The notes under the pieces are model-generated. The model had not been told where the DNA came from, did not search any database, and saw only the letters and a program-made list of their open reading frames with translations. Source: Planctomycetota bacterium (GTDB lineage Bacteria > Planctomycetota > Phycisphaerae > SM23-33). Taken from it: 5,304 bases of DNA. Below are positions 1 through 5,304 of this stretch, piece by piece. Within the stretch, counting starts at the first letter, position 1; every line of letters begins with the position of its first letter. The position numbers were made by a program, and so were the translations under genes. The stretch covers positions 1-5,304 of the forward strand of contig JAGHBS010000229.1 in NCBI GenBank assembly GCA_021160865.1, given 5' to 3'.

Positions 1-1699
1 ATACTGTGGATGACCCACTTTGCTTCAGTGCCGGGCTTTTCGCCTCAACACTGTCGAAGACGACGAATGTGTCGATAGCGTCCGGGCCTGATTTCTCGGG
101 ACGGAGATGATAAAAAGCCCGCACAGCCCGGCGGACCTTTTCTGACCAGTAGGACCTGGTTGCATCACCAGCAGCAGCGGCACAATATCGGCTGTTCTTG
201 AAGGCGATAATCCTGCCGGTATCAGATGGACAGCCTGGCTTGAACTGACCGGCGCGTTCGATGGCTATGCCTCGCATCTGTCCGCCGTCGTTTGCACCGC
301 CGATGCCACGAGCGCTCCACGCCCGCCCGCTGAAAACCTCGCGTGGGTCGAAAACCAGAACGCCGTTGTGCGCAATTGTCCGACAGTAATAGTTGCCTCG
401 ATGCGAGCCATAATCGTTCGTACCACTGTCGATAGCCAGCGAGCCGGAGCGATGAATCACAAAGGTGTTATTGTCCAGGTGCTGATGCCCTGCATAGAAA
501 GGTCCGCACTGGAACAGGGCAAAAGCTGCACTTTTATCGCCCCAGGCGGTGCGGAAATAGACGTGGCCAAGTTTGGGAAAACATCCAGCCAGCGGTAGAT
601 TCAGCTGCTTGGGCGACTTGGCTTGGAGTTTCGGATTCCGCCAGAGGATTTCCCTCCATCCGTTCTGAACGTATTTCCACTTGTATTTCTCTGCCAGCCA
701 TTCGGCCAGGGGGTCGTTCAGGCGCGTCGCCAGCAAATGCATAAATGTCTTGAGGTTTGCACCTGGCTTGAAGCCGCTTGGGCAATCTTCGCTGCGTGCG
801 AATGTTCCCGTATCGGGTCTAAGCCCGTAGGCGTGCCAGACGCTCTGGCCGCGAAAGAAGGAGGAGTTTTTGAACAAATCCTGTCCCGTCGCCGCCCGCC
901 ACATCTCGCATGTCAGTGCCAGCGGGCGAGCGTATCCCCAATCGTTATACGAAAACCCCTCCGCCTGACCGCCGACAAAGAACGCGCCACGTTGTTTCGG
1001 ATCGGGCGGCTGGGCAAGATAATTGACGTAGGAAGGCGCCACGCCCCAGTCTTGCCGATTTAGTTCACCAGCGATTTCGTTAGCGGCAGGGACGGCGTGA
1101 TTCAGCAAATAATCCATACCAGTCTTCATAAGTTTTTTTGTTCGGGCCGGTTCGATGTTTTCCCCATCCAGCAAAACGGCTACATATAGTACTGCAAGGT
1201 GTTCGTTGACGAAATGGTTGCAGAAATCGCTATGCCTCCAGACATTTTTGAGAACCCATTCAGACATATCCAGCAGCGTCCTGCCATATTTCGCCCGCTC
1301 GGCGGGCGTAAGGTCGTTCCATATCCAGTCGGCTGCCATCGACGCAACACGAAGCCACGCCGGCGTGAGGTATTGATTCCTGGGCCAGTTGCGAGAAAGG
1401 GCATCGAGAAACTCTTTGGTCTTGTTGAGATATTTTTTCCGACCGCTGACAAGATACATAAATGCAGGATAGCCTGCGTTGGTACAATCGCTCCAGTCTG
1501 TGCCTGCTGGCTTGCGCATTATCCAGTCGGCCTTTTTCATTGCGGCGAAGACGTGCCGCATCGGTCCGGCGCATTTTTGACGGATTGCAGGTAAGTCGGC
1601 AGCCGTTACATAAATTCGGGGATGCTCCTTTCGAACCTTCGGCACTGCAGCGAGGACATTGGAAACCAACACTATCAGGAAGATTATTATGTGTTTCAT
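1..1699 (-). CDS. Secreted heparinase II/III-family polysaccharide lyase-like protein (3' end beyond window)
   Basis: One uninterrupted frame of 566 codons runs from an ATG at 1699 off the left edge, so the C-terminus is missing. Residues 1-18 form a signal peptide (MKHIIIFLIVLVSNVLA, then A), predicting export. Residues 26-36 (HPRIYVTAADL) are the usual N-terminal signature of heparinase-like lyases. An alpha-helical toroid follows: FCNHFVNEH around N161/H162, NRQDW at 214-218, and EGFSYNDWGY with Y251 and Y256 as candidate catalytic tyrosines. The beta-sandwich starts near residue 375: FRTAWGD at 382-388, AGHQHLDNN with H405, H407 and D409, DSGTNDYG at 424-431, and AHNGVLVFD with H444. This histidine/tyrosine layout is typical of the family, which cleaves uronate-containing polysaccharides by beta-elimination. 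The substrate (glycosaminoglycan, alginate or other) cannot be read from the sequence, and I cannot assign the toroid Asn/His uniquely. A second in-frame ATG at 1705 lies too close to the Shine-Dalgarno sequence, so 1699 is preferred. The family is well supported; the activity is inferred. Confidence 0.88.
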   Translation of the reverse strand, partial: MKHIIIFLIVLVSNVLAAVPKVRKEHPRIYVTAADLPAIRQKCAGPMRHVFAAMKKADWIMRKPAGTDWSDCTNAGYPAFMYLVSGRKKYLNKTKEFLDALSRNWPRNQYLTPAWLRVASMAADWIWNDLTPAERAKYGRTLLDMSEWVLKNVWRHSDFCNHFVNEHLAVLYVAVLLDGENIEPARTKKLMKTGMDYLLNHAVPAANEIAGELNRQDWGVAPSYVNYLAQPPDPKQRGAFFVGGQAEGFSYNDWGYARPLALTCEMWRAATGQDLFKNSSFFRGQSVWHAYGLRPDTGTFARSEDCPSGFKPGANLKTFMHLLATRLNDPLAEWLAEKYKWKYVQNGWREILWRNPKLQAKSPKQLNLPLAGCFPKLGHVYFRTAWGDKSAAFALFQCGPFYAGHQHLDNNTFVIHRSGSLAIDSGTNDYGSHRGNYYCRTIAHNGVLVFDPREVFSGRAWSARGIGGANDGGQMRGIAIERAGQFKPGCPSDTGRIIAFKNSRYCAAAAGDATRSYWSEKVRRAVRAFYHLRPEKSGPDAIDTFVVFDSVEAKSPALKQSGSSTV

Positions 1700-1705
1700 A
1701 AGCAT

Positions 1706-1710
1706 CTCCT
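1706..1710 (-). promoter_or_regulatory. Ribosome binding site of the heparinase-like gene
   Basis: AGGAG on the minus strand lies 6 bases before the ATG at 1699 and touches the alternative ATG at 1705. The spacing therefore decides in favour of 1699 as the start. Confidence 0.7.
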
Positions 1711-1725
1711 CAATCGCAGTTTCGC

Positions 1726-1737
1726 ATTATAATATCA
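1726..1737 (-). promoter_or_regulatory. Putative extended -10 promoter for the heparinase-like gene
   Basis: On the minus strand this reads TGATATTATAAT. It can be read as an extended -10 (TGA-TATTAT) or as a perfect TATAAT three bases further on. It lies about 27 bases before the ATG at 1699, giving a short leader of roughly 15-20 bases. I see no good -35 at 16-18 bases upstream, which fits an extended -10 or activator-dependent promoter. This is a motif match only. Confidence 0.4.
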
Positions 1738-1765
1738 CAAGCCACTAAAGGATTGCATAGATTGA

Positions 1766-1789
1766 AAACCTGTTCAGCAGGCAGGGTTT
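1766..1789. promoter_or_regulatory. Imperfect inverted repeat in the divergent spacer, possible operator
   Basis: AAACCTG (1766-1772) is complementary to CAGGGTTT (1782-1789) if one G is bulged. An inner alternative pairs CCTG (1769-1772) with CAGG (1778-1781) around a 5-base loop. The dyad overlaps the start of the plus-strand -35 element and lies upstream of the minus-strand promoter, where a regulator could influence both genes. No regulator gene is visible in the window, and a dyad of this size can occur by chance. Confidence 0.25.
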
Positions 1790-1816
1790 GAAAAGGTATC
1801 CCGGTTGCATTAGAAT
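1788..1816 (+). promoter_or_regulatory. Sigma70-type promoter for the permease-EIIA fusion gene
   Basis: TTGAAA (1788-1793) and TAGAAT (1811-1816) are separated by exactly 17 bases, and each matches the sigma70 consensus at 5 of 6 positions. Transcription would begin near 1823, leaving a leader of about 23 bases before the GTG at 1846. It is the best promoter match in the window. Confidence 0.55.
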
Positions 1817-1826
1817 CTTCGAAAGT

Positions 1827-1839
1827 AAAAGCGACTTTT
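1827..1839 (+). promoter_or_regulatory. Short leader hairpin just before the permease start
   Basis: AAAAG (1827-1831) and CTTTT (1835-1839) form a perfect 5-bp inverted repeat with a 3-base loop, 6 bases before the GTG at 1846. The only purine-rich Shine-Dalgarno-like sequence is AAGG (1842-1845), directly against the start codon. The stem is weak (mostly A-U), so a role in start-site access is only possible. Confidence 0.2.
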
Positions 1840-1845
1840 CTAAGG

Positions 1846-3774
1846 GTGAGAAAACTGGTTCATCTCGAGCGCAAGTTAGGGTTTTGGGAAGTATTTTGCA
1901 TCGCTTCTGGGGCGATGATCTCCTCAGGTTTATTCGTCTTGCCGGGGATAGCGTTTTCAAAGGCAGGTCCTGCCATGGTGCTTTCATACGCCTTTGCTGG
2001 GATAATGATAATCCCCGCAATGCTCTGTAAGGCGGAATTGGCAACGGCGATGCCTAAAAGCGGGGGAAGTTATTTTTTCATCGAACGAAGCATGGGCGCG
2101 CTTCCGGGCGTACTGGCTGGACTGGCAAATTGGTTCAGCATTGCATTGAAGGCTGCCTTTGCCCTTATCGGGATCGGTGCCTTTGCCAAACTTATCTTTC
2201 CCAATGCAAACCTTACGCCCGCGCAGTGGGAATGGATGATAAAAGGCGTCGCAATCGGGTTCTGCCTCGTTTTCACGATTGTCAATATAATCAGTGTAAA
2301 GAGTACCGGCAGAGTTCAAATAATAATGGTTGCCTTCTTGCTGGGTATCATGGGGTTCTTTGTAGTGGTGGGTATCCCAGCGACTAAACACGCCAACTTC
2401 GCGAACTTTATGGCGAAGGGGTGGGGTGAGACCTTCGCAACAGCAGGATTGGTCTTTATTTCCTACGGCGGGCTTACCAAGGTCGCCAGCGTAGCAGGTG
2501 AAATCCGCCATCCGGGTCGAAATATCCCTGCTGGGATGTTCTCGGCAGCGTTTATCGTGACGCTTTTATACGTTTCAGCAGCGTTCGTGACGGTCGGCGT
2601 GATGGACCCGTCAGTCCTTTCGGGGAATCTTACCCCCTTGAGTCTGGCAGCCAATCAATTCATGGGAAAAAACGGGCTCATATTGCTTTCTATCGGAGCG
2701 ATGCTTGCATTCGTGTCCACTGCTAATAGCGGTATCCTATCTGCTTCTCGAAACCCGATGGCGATGGCCCGCGACGGGTTGCTTCCGGGATTCTTACAAC
2801 GGGTTTCCTTCCGTTTCGGCACGCCGATTATCAGCATCATTGCAACCAGTGGATTCATAATCGCTGTCATCGCGCTTCTGACGATTGAAGACCTTGTAAA
2901 AGTTGCCAGTACGATGATGCTTATCCTTTTTGCGTTGGTCAATGTAGCAGTGCTTATCATGCGTACCAGTAAGATTCGCAATTATCGACCGCTTTACCGC
3001 GTGCCATTATATCCGTGGATTCCCCTTATCGGCATAGGGCTTTACGCCTGGCTTATCATCGAGATGACCGCGAAGATGGATCGGCTACCTTTGGTAACCA
3101 CTGTTATCTTTGTGTTTGGCTCAGTCCTTTGGTACGTAATATATGTCCGACGGAAAATCCGCAGGGAAAGCGCACTGGTCTATATGGTCAAAAGCGCTGT
3201 CTCTAAGGAAATATACCGTAGCGAGCTGGAGGAGGAACTAAAGCAGATCGCCTTTGAGCGCGACCAGATCGTCCGCGACAGGTTCGATGATATAGTTCAC
3301 CGCTGCGACATCCTCGACTTACCTAATGCGACAACCTCTGATGAAATGTTTCGTTTATCCGCCGATATGCTTAGCAAGCGGACAGGAATGGATTCGCAAA
3401 AACTCTTTGAGATGCTCCAACAGCGTGAAGCTGCTTCCAGCACCGTGGTGGAACCGGGCTTGGCGATACCACATATTATCGTTCCAGGTAAGGGCGTATT
3501 CGAGATGGTGATAATCCGTTGCAAGGAGGGAATACGTTTTGAAGGGCATGAAGAACCCGTTCGAACTGTCTTTGTACTGGCAGGTTCTGCAGATGAGCGC
3601 AATTTTCATCTTCGCGCATTGATGGCTATCGCGAACATCGTTCAGGAGCGAGGATTCCGCCAGCGCTGGATGCAAGCAGCTGATATCGAACACATCCGAG
3701 ACATACTCCTTCTATCGAAACGAAAGCGTGATGTTCCAACGAGAGAAAAATCAAATCAAGAAGATGACGGATAA
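1846..3774 (+). CDS. APC-superfamily amino-acid permease fused to a C-terminal PTS EIIA type-2 domain
   Basis: This 642-residue protein has two parts. Residues 1-435 are an APC-type transporter with about 12 membrane segments, near 16-36, 41-62, 88-113, 132-151, 158-177, 196-216, 230-252, 276-298, 327-345, 352-371, 389-406 and 415-434. The first helix carries SGAMISSGLFVLPG (21-34), the unwound substrate-binding motif of amino-acid permeases. SYGG (206-209) and GEIRHPGRNIP (218-228) are the usual helix-6 end and following loop. A charged helical linker (about 436-483) leads to a cytoplasmic EIIA domain (about 484-622) like PtsN/FruA-type EIIA. It has QREAASSTVVEPGLAIPH (526-543) with the phospho-acceptor histidine at H543, and FHLRALMAIANIV (587-599). 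Permeases of this type usually end near residue 450, so the tail is an added module. It probably couples transport to PTS phosphorylation or senses it; substrate and direction are unknown. The GTG start is chosen because the family's N-terminus follows directly and an in-frame TGA lies at 1789-1791 with no better start between. Confidence 0.9.
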   Translation: MRKLVHLERKLGFWEVFCIASGAMISSGLFVLPGIAFSKAGPAMVLSYAFAGIMIIPAMLCKAELATAMPKSGGSYFFIERSMGALPGVLAGLANWFSIALKAAFALIGIGAFAKLIFPNANLTPAQWEWMIKGVAIGFCLVFTIVNIISVKSTGRVQIIMVAFLLGIMGFFVVVGIPATKHANFANFMAKGWGETFATAGLVFISYGGLTKVASVAGEIRHPGRNIPAGMFSAAFIVTLLYVSAAFVTVGVMDPSVLSGNLTPLSLAANQFMGKNGLILLSIGAMLAFVSTANSGILSASRNPMAMARDGLLPGFLQRVSFRFGTPIISIIATSGFIIAVIALLTIEDLVKVASTMMLILFALVNVAVLIMRTSKIRNYRPLYRVPLYPWIPLIGIGLYAWLIIEMTAKMDRLPLVTTVIFVFGSVLWYVIYVRRKIRRESALVYMVKSAVSKEIYRSELEEELKQIAFERDQIVRDRFDDIVHRCDILDLPNATTSDEMFRLSADMLSKRTGMDSQKLFEMLQQREAASSTVVEPGLAIPHIIVPGKGVFEMVIIRCKEGIRFEGHEEPVRTVFVLAGSADERNFHLRALMAIANIVQERGFRQRWMQAADIEHIRDILLLSKRKRDVPTREKSNQEDDG

Positions 3775-3808
3775 GCTATTGCTGATAAGCAAATGTTGAA
3801 ACTAAACT

Positions 3809-3982
3809 TTGCCGGAAACTAATGATGTCCAATATCTCCATTCTTGTCGAACTAAATCCGTTGGTTCAAATATCTTCGGTAGTGATTTAGTGTTAGTTGC
3901 CACAAGGTCAGAGGGAAAATCAATTGAGGATTTATTATGGAAAATCGGGTATGATGAGTTATTAATTCGGGAGAGGAGTTGA
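3809..3982 (+). CDS. Possible small protein or gene remnant, 57 residues, coupled to the GT2 start
   Basis: A frame open after a TAA at 3803-3805 runs from a TTG at 3809 to TGA at 3980-3982. The end reads like real protein: SDLVLVATRSEGKSIEDL, then LWKIGYDELLIRERS, a plausible amphipathic helix. The stop lies two bases before the GTG at 3985 of the glycosyltransferase, and that gene's GGAG sits inside the last codons, an arrangement typical of coupled genes. Against it, the TTG has no good Shine-Dalgarno sequence, no ATG is in frame, and I recognise no family. An ATG at 3793 opens only nine codons in another frame (MLKLNFAGN). A frameshift joining the two, or a 5'-truncated remnant of a larger gene, is therefore possible. 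It could also be chance in an AT-rich spacer. Apart from this ORF, the 210 bases between the permease and the glycosyltransferase show no convincing terminator or RNA. Confidence 0.35.
   Translation: MPETNDVQYLHSCRTKSVGSNIFGSDLVLVATRSEGKSIEDLLWKIGYDELLIRERS
3974..3978 (+). promoter_or_regulatory. Ribosome binding site fixing the GT2 start at GTG 3985
   Basis: AGGAG, within GAGAGGAG at 3971-3978, abuts a TTG at 3979 but lies 6 bases before an in-frame GTG at 3985. The same GGAG-plus-six-bases geometry precedes the heparinase-like gene. GTG 3985 is therefore the better start, and the longer TTG version adds only two residues. Confidence 0.65.
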
Positions 3983-3984
3983 TT

Positions 3985-5031
3985 GTGGAAAGTGCGAATA
4001 TGCAGGCAGAGAAGCATCAGGATATAACTGCGGTCGCTTACAGTTTCATTGTGCCAATTTACAATGATGCTGATATTCTACCTGATTTTTATCGTCAGTT
4101 TCAAAAGGTGGCTGATAGTCTGAATGAGCCATACGAAGTAATCTTCGTTGATGATGGTTCAACGGATAAATCATTAGAAGTCATCAAGCAATTGTGTCAG
4201 GAGGATGATCGGGTCAAGTATGTATCGCTGCTCTGGCATTTCGGTTTTCAGGCGGCAGTGGCTGCTGGTTGCGATTATGCTACGGGTTCAGCGGTAATAT
4301 CTTTCAATCTCGAAAGTCCATATTTTTCAGAGGTAATTCCCCAAATGATTGCCCGCTGGCGGGAAGGGTACCAGATAGTTCATGCTGTCAAAATTAATCC
4401 CCGAATGGTATCTCGGATAAAACAATTTATATCAAGGGGGGCAAGAAAAATATCTCAATGGTTGGCTGGATTGAATGTTGCTGAGGGGCTGGATTATCGC
4501 CTGCTCGATCGTCGTGTCATCGAGATTTTTAGACGGTTTCCAGGGCAATATCACACGGTTAGTAAATTGCTCCAGCAGGCTGGCTGCCATCAAGCAACAG
4601 TGGAATATGAGCTAGAGGCAGAAATTGAGAAGAGGAGCGGTCAAACTAAAGATAAATCTGTGAAAATAAGTTCCCTTAGCGGTTTTGGTGTTTCAATCAT
4701 GCTGCTTCGATTGATAGGGATTATCGGAGCAGCTATGATGATAAGTGCGATTATTTATGCTCTGGTAGTGATTGTTCCTTTGCCCTTCAGTGGGGATTTA
4801 CTGATAAATCTTGTGATGCTTCTCATCGGTCTGGTAGGAATGCAATTAGCAGCAATTGCCATCTGTGGCGAATACGTTGGTAGAATGTATTCCGAAACGA
4901 AGAGCCAACTTTTGTATATTGTCCAGCAAGTAGGCGGCTTTGAAGAGATCGAAGAAAAGCTTGCTGATGAAACAACCACAACCTCAATAAAATCAGCAGA
5001 TCAACCCACAGGTATTCGTCTGTTTACATAG
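3985..5031 (+). CDS. Membrane-anchored GT2 glycosyltransferase, polyprenyl-phosphate sugar transferase type, with altered DxD motif
   Basis: The 348-residue protein has an N-terminal GT-A domain and two C-terminal membrane segments (about 239-264 and 273-295), the plan of ArnC/GtrB/DPM1-type enzymes that move a sugar from a nucleotide donor to polyprenyl phosphate at the inner membrane. Visible family marks are SFIVPIYND (20-28), YEVIFVDDGSTD (50-61) for nucleotide binding, HFGFQAAVAAG (85-95), LDYRLLDRRV (169-178), RSGQTK (217-222), and GEYVGRMYSETK (295-306) after the last helix. The metal-binding DxD, expected where FNLESPYFSE lies (107-116), reads N108-L-E110. The usual NFG before it reads HFG at 85-87. 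Thus both DxD aspartates are replaced, although E110 keeps a carboxylate. The enzyme could use a modified metal site or be a non-catalytic paralogue. Length is normal for the family and there is no frameshift. The gene is visibly more AT-rich than the heparinase-like gene. Sugar and acceptor are unknown. Confidence 0.85.
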   Translation: MESANMQAEKHQDITAVAYSFIVPIYNDADILPDFYRQFQKVADSLNEPYEVIFVDDGSTDKSLEVIKQLCQEDDRVKYVSLLWHFGFQAAVAAGCDYATGSAVISFNLESPYFSEVIPQMIARWREGYQIVHAVKINPRMVSRIKQFISRGARKISQWLAGLNVAEGLDYRLLDRRVIEIFRRFPGQYHTVSKLLQQAGCHQATVEYELEAEIEKRSGQTKDKSVKISSLSGFGVSIMLLRLIGIIGAAMMISAIIYALVVIVPLPFSGDLLINLVMLLIGLVGMQLAAIAICGEYVGRMYSETKSQLLYIVQQVGGFEEIEEKLADETTTTSIKSADQPTGIRLFT

Positions 5032-5061
5032 CACTTTAGATAGGACTTGCAGGGGGAATCG

Positions 5062-5087
5062 CCTCGATTGTTTGGATAAAATTGAGG
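5062..5087 (+). terminator. Weak hairpin in the convergent spacer, possible terminator
   Basis: CCTCGATT (5062-5069) pairs with AATTGAGG (5080-5087) over 8 base pairs, one of them G-U on the plus-strand transcript, around a 10-base loop. It lies between the ends of two convergent genes, where a terminator is expected. No run of U follows on either strand, so it is not a classic intrinsic terminator. Confidence 0.3.
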
Positions 5088-5097
5088 ATAATAGCGT

Positions 5098-5304
5098 CTA
5101 ATCTGCCAGGAGGATTTTCAGTAATTCTTTGCTGGTATGAACGATTTGTTTTGGCTTACCTCCTTTTGGTGGAGGATTATCAGCGTGGATTTGCCCGCGT
5201 CTTCGCCATTGAATAGTTAGCCAGCCCAGTTTATTGGGTGCGAGAAAATCCTTGGCAGGATTATCGGCTACATATGCACAAGCACGATGCGGGACGTTCA
5301 ACTC
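5098..5304 (-). CDS. HAD-superfamily hydrolase, C-terminal fragment (5' part beyond window)
   Basis: The frame is open from the right edge to a TAG at 5098-5100, giving the last 68 residues of a longer protein. Residues 9-20 of the fragment (CAYVADNPAKDF) match HAD motif IV, with the two metal-coordinating aspartates at D14 and D19; the usual GD reads AD. LAPNKLGWLTIQWRR follows, as in HAD hydrolases where this stretch leads into the last strand, and the chain ends in a helix (TSKELLKILL). The nucleophile motif DxD, motif II and the motif III lysine would lie off the window. A TTG at 5301 could be mistaken for a start, but the homologous sequence is already mid-domain, so this is a truncation by the window edge. 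HAD proteins with this tail are phosphatases or phosphotransferases, often near surface-sugar genes; the substrate cannot be told. Confidence 0.75.
   Translation of the reverse strand, partial: ELNVPHRACAYVADNPAKDFLAPNKLGWLTIQWRRRGQIHADNPPPKGGKPKQIVHTSKELLKILLAD

Noticed and set aside
623..1063. Open frame of 146 codons on the plus strand
   Set aside because: It lies antisense to the heparinase-like gene, whose frame has a signal peptide and family motifs. The plus-strand product has no recognisable motif.
1984..2511. Open frame of 175 codons on the minus strand
   Set aside because: It is antisense to the membrane region of the permease. Its product is rich in Cys, His and Tyr with no motif, as expected for the complement of hydrophobic codons.
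3778..3793. TTGC...GCAA inverted repeat just after the permease stop as a terminator
   Set aside because: The stem is only 4 base pairs and no U run follows.
3798..3822. GAAACTAA repeated twice, 17 bases apart
   Set aside because: Two 8-base copies in an AT-rich spacer can arise by chance, and there is no third exact copy or symmetry.
3924..3955. TTGAGG and TATGAT as a promoter for the glycosyltransferase
   Set aside because: The spacer is 20 bases, longer than normal, and the site would lie inside the small ORF. It is too weak to list as a feature.
3802..4017. Open frame of 71 codons on the minus strand
   Set aside because: It overlaps the start of the glycosyltransferase in antisense, shows no motif, and the plus-strand frame in the same place looks more protein-like.
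5098..5301. Complete 67-residue small protein starting with TTG at 5301
   Set aside because: The sequence begins in the middle of a HAD domain just before motif IV and stays open to the window edge, so it is a truncated larger gene.

Overview
The window looks like bacterial chromosome of moderate GC. Translation signals are of the GGAG Shine-Dalgarno type, and the genes suit a Gram-negative-type, glycan-handling bacterium. A secreted heparinase II/III-like protein next to a permease fused to a phosphotransferase domain would fit Planctomycetota (for example a Phycisphaerae-like lineage). That placement is a weak inference from gene content; no marker gene is present.

Layout. Positions 1-1699 (minus strand) hold most of a secreted polysaccharide-lyase-like gene of the heparinase II/III type. 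Its start is in the window and its 3' end lies beyond position 1. A 146-base divergent spacer (1700-1845) carries a credible sigma70-type promoter on the plus strand, a plausible extended -10 on the minus strand, and two small dyads. Positions 1846-3774 (plus) encode a 642-residue protein that joins a 12-segment APC-superfamily amino-acid permease to a C-terminal PTS EIIA type-2 domain with its phosphorylatable histidine intact. Positions 3775-3984 hold a possible 57-codon ORF ending two bases before the next start. Positions 3985-5031 (plus) encode a membrane-anchored GT2 glycosyltransferase of the polyprenyl-phosphate sugar transferase type, whose usual DxD motif reads NLE. A short convergent spacer with a weak hairpin follows. 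Positions 5098-5304 (minus) are the C-terminal end of a HAD-family hydrolase that enters from the right edge.

How the genes relate. The lyase and the permease fusion are divergently transcribed and could share control. Nothing in the sequence proves that they share a pathway. The GT2 gene and the HAD fragment both fit surface-glycan or lipid-linked sugar metabolism, but they are convergent and so not in one operon. The permease, small ORF and GT2 point the same way with short gaps and could be co-transcribed.

Most unusual points: the permease-EIIA fusion, the eroded metal-binding motif in the GT2 protein, and the short ORF tightly coupled to the GT2 start. I found no RNA gene, CRISPR array, insertion sequence, or clear novel multi-gene system.
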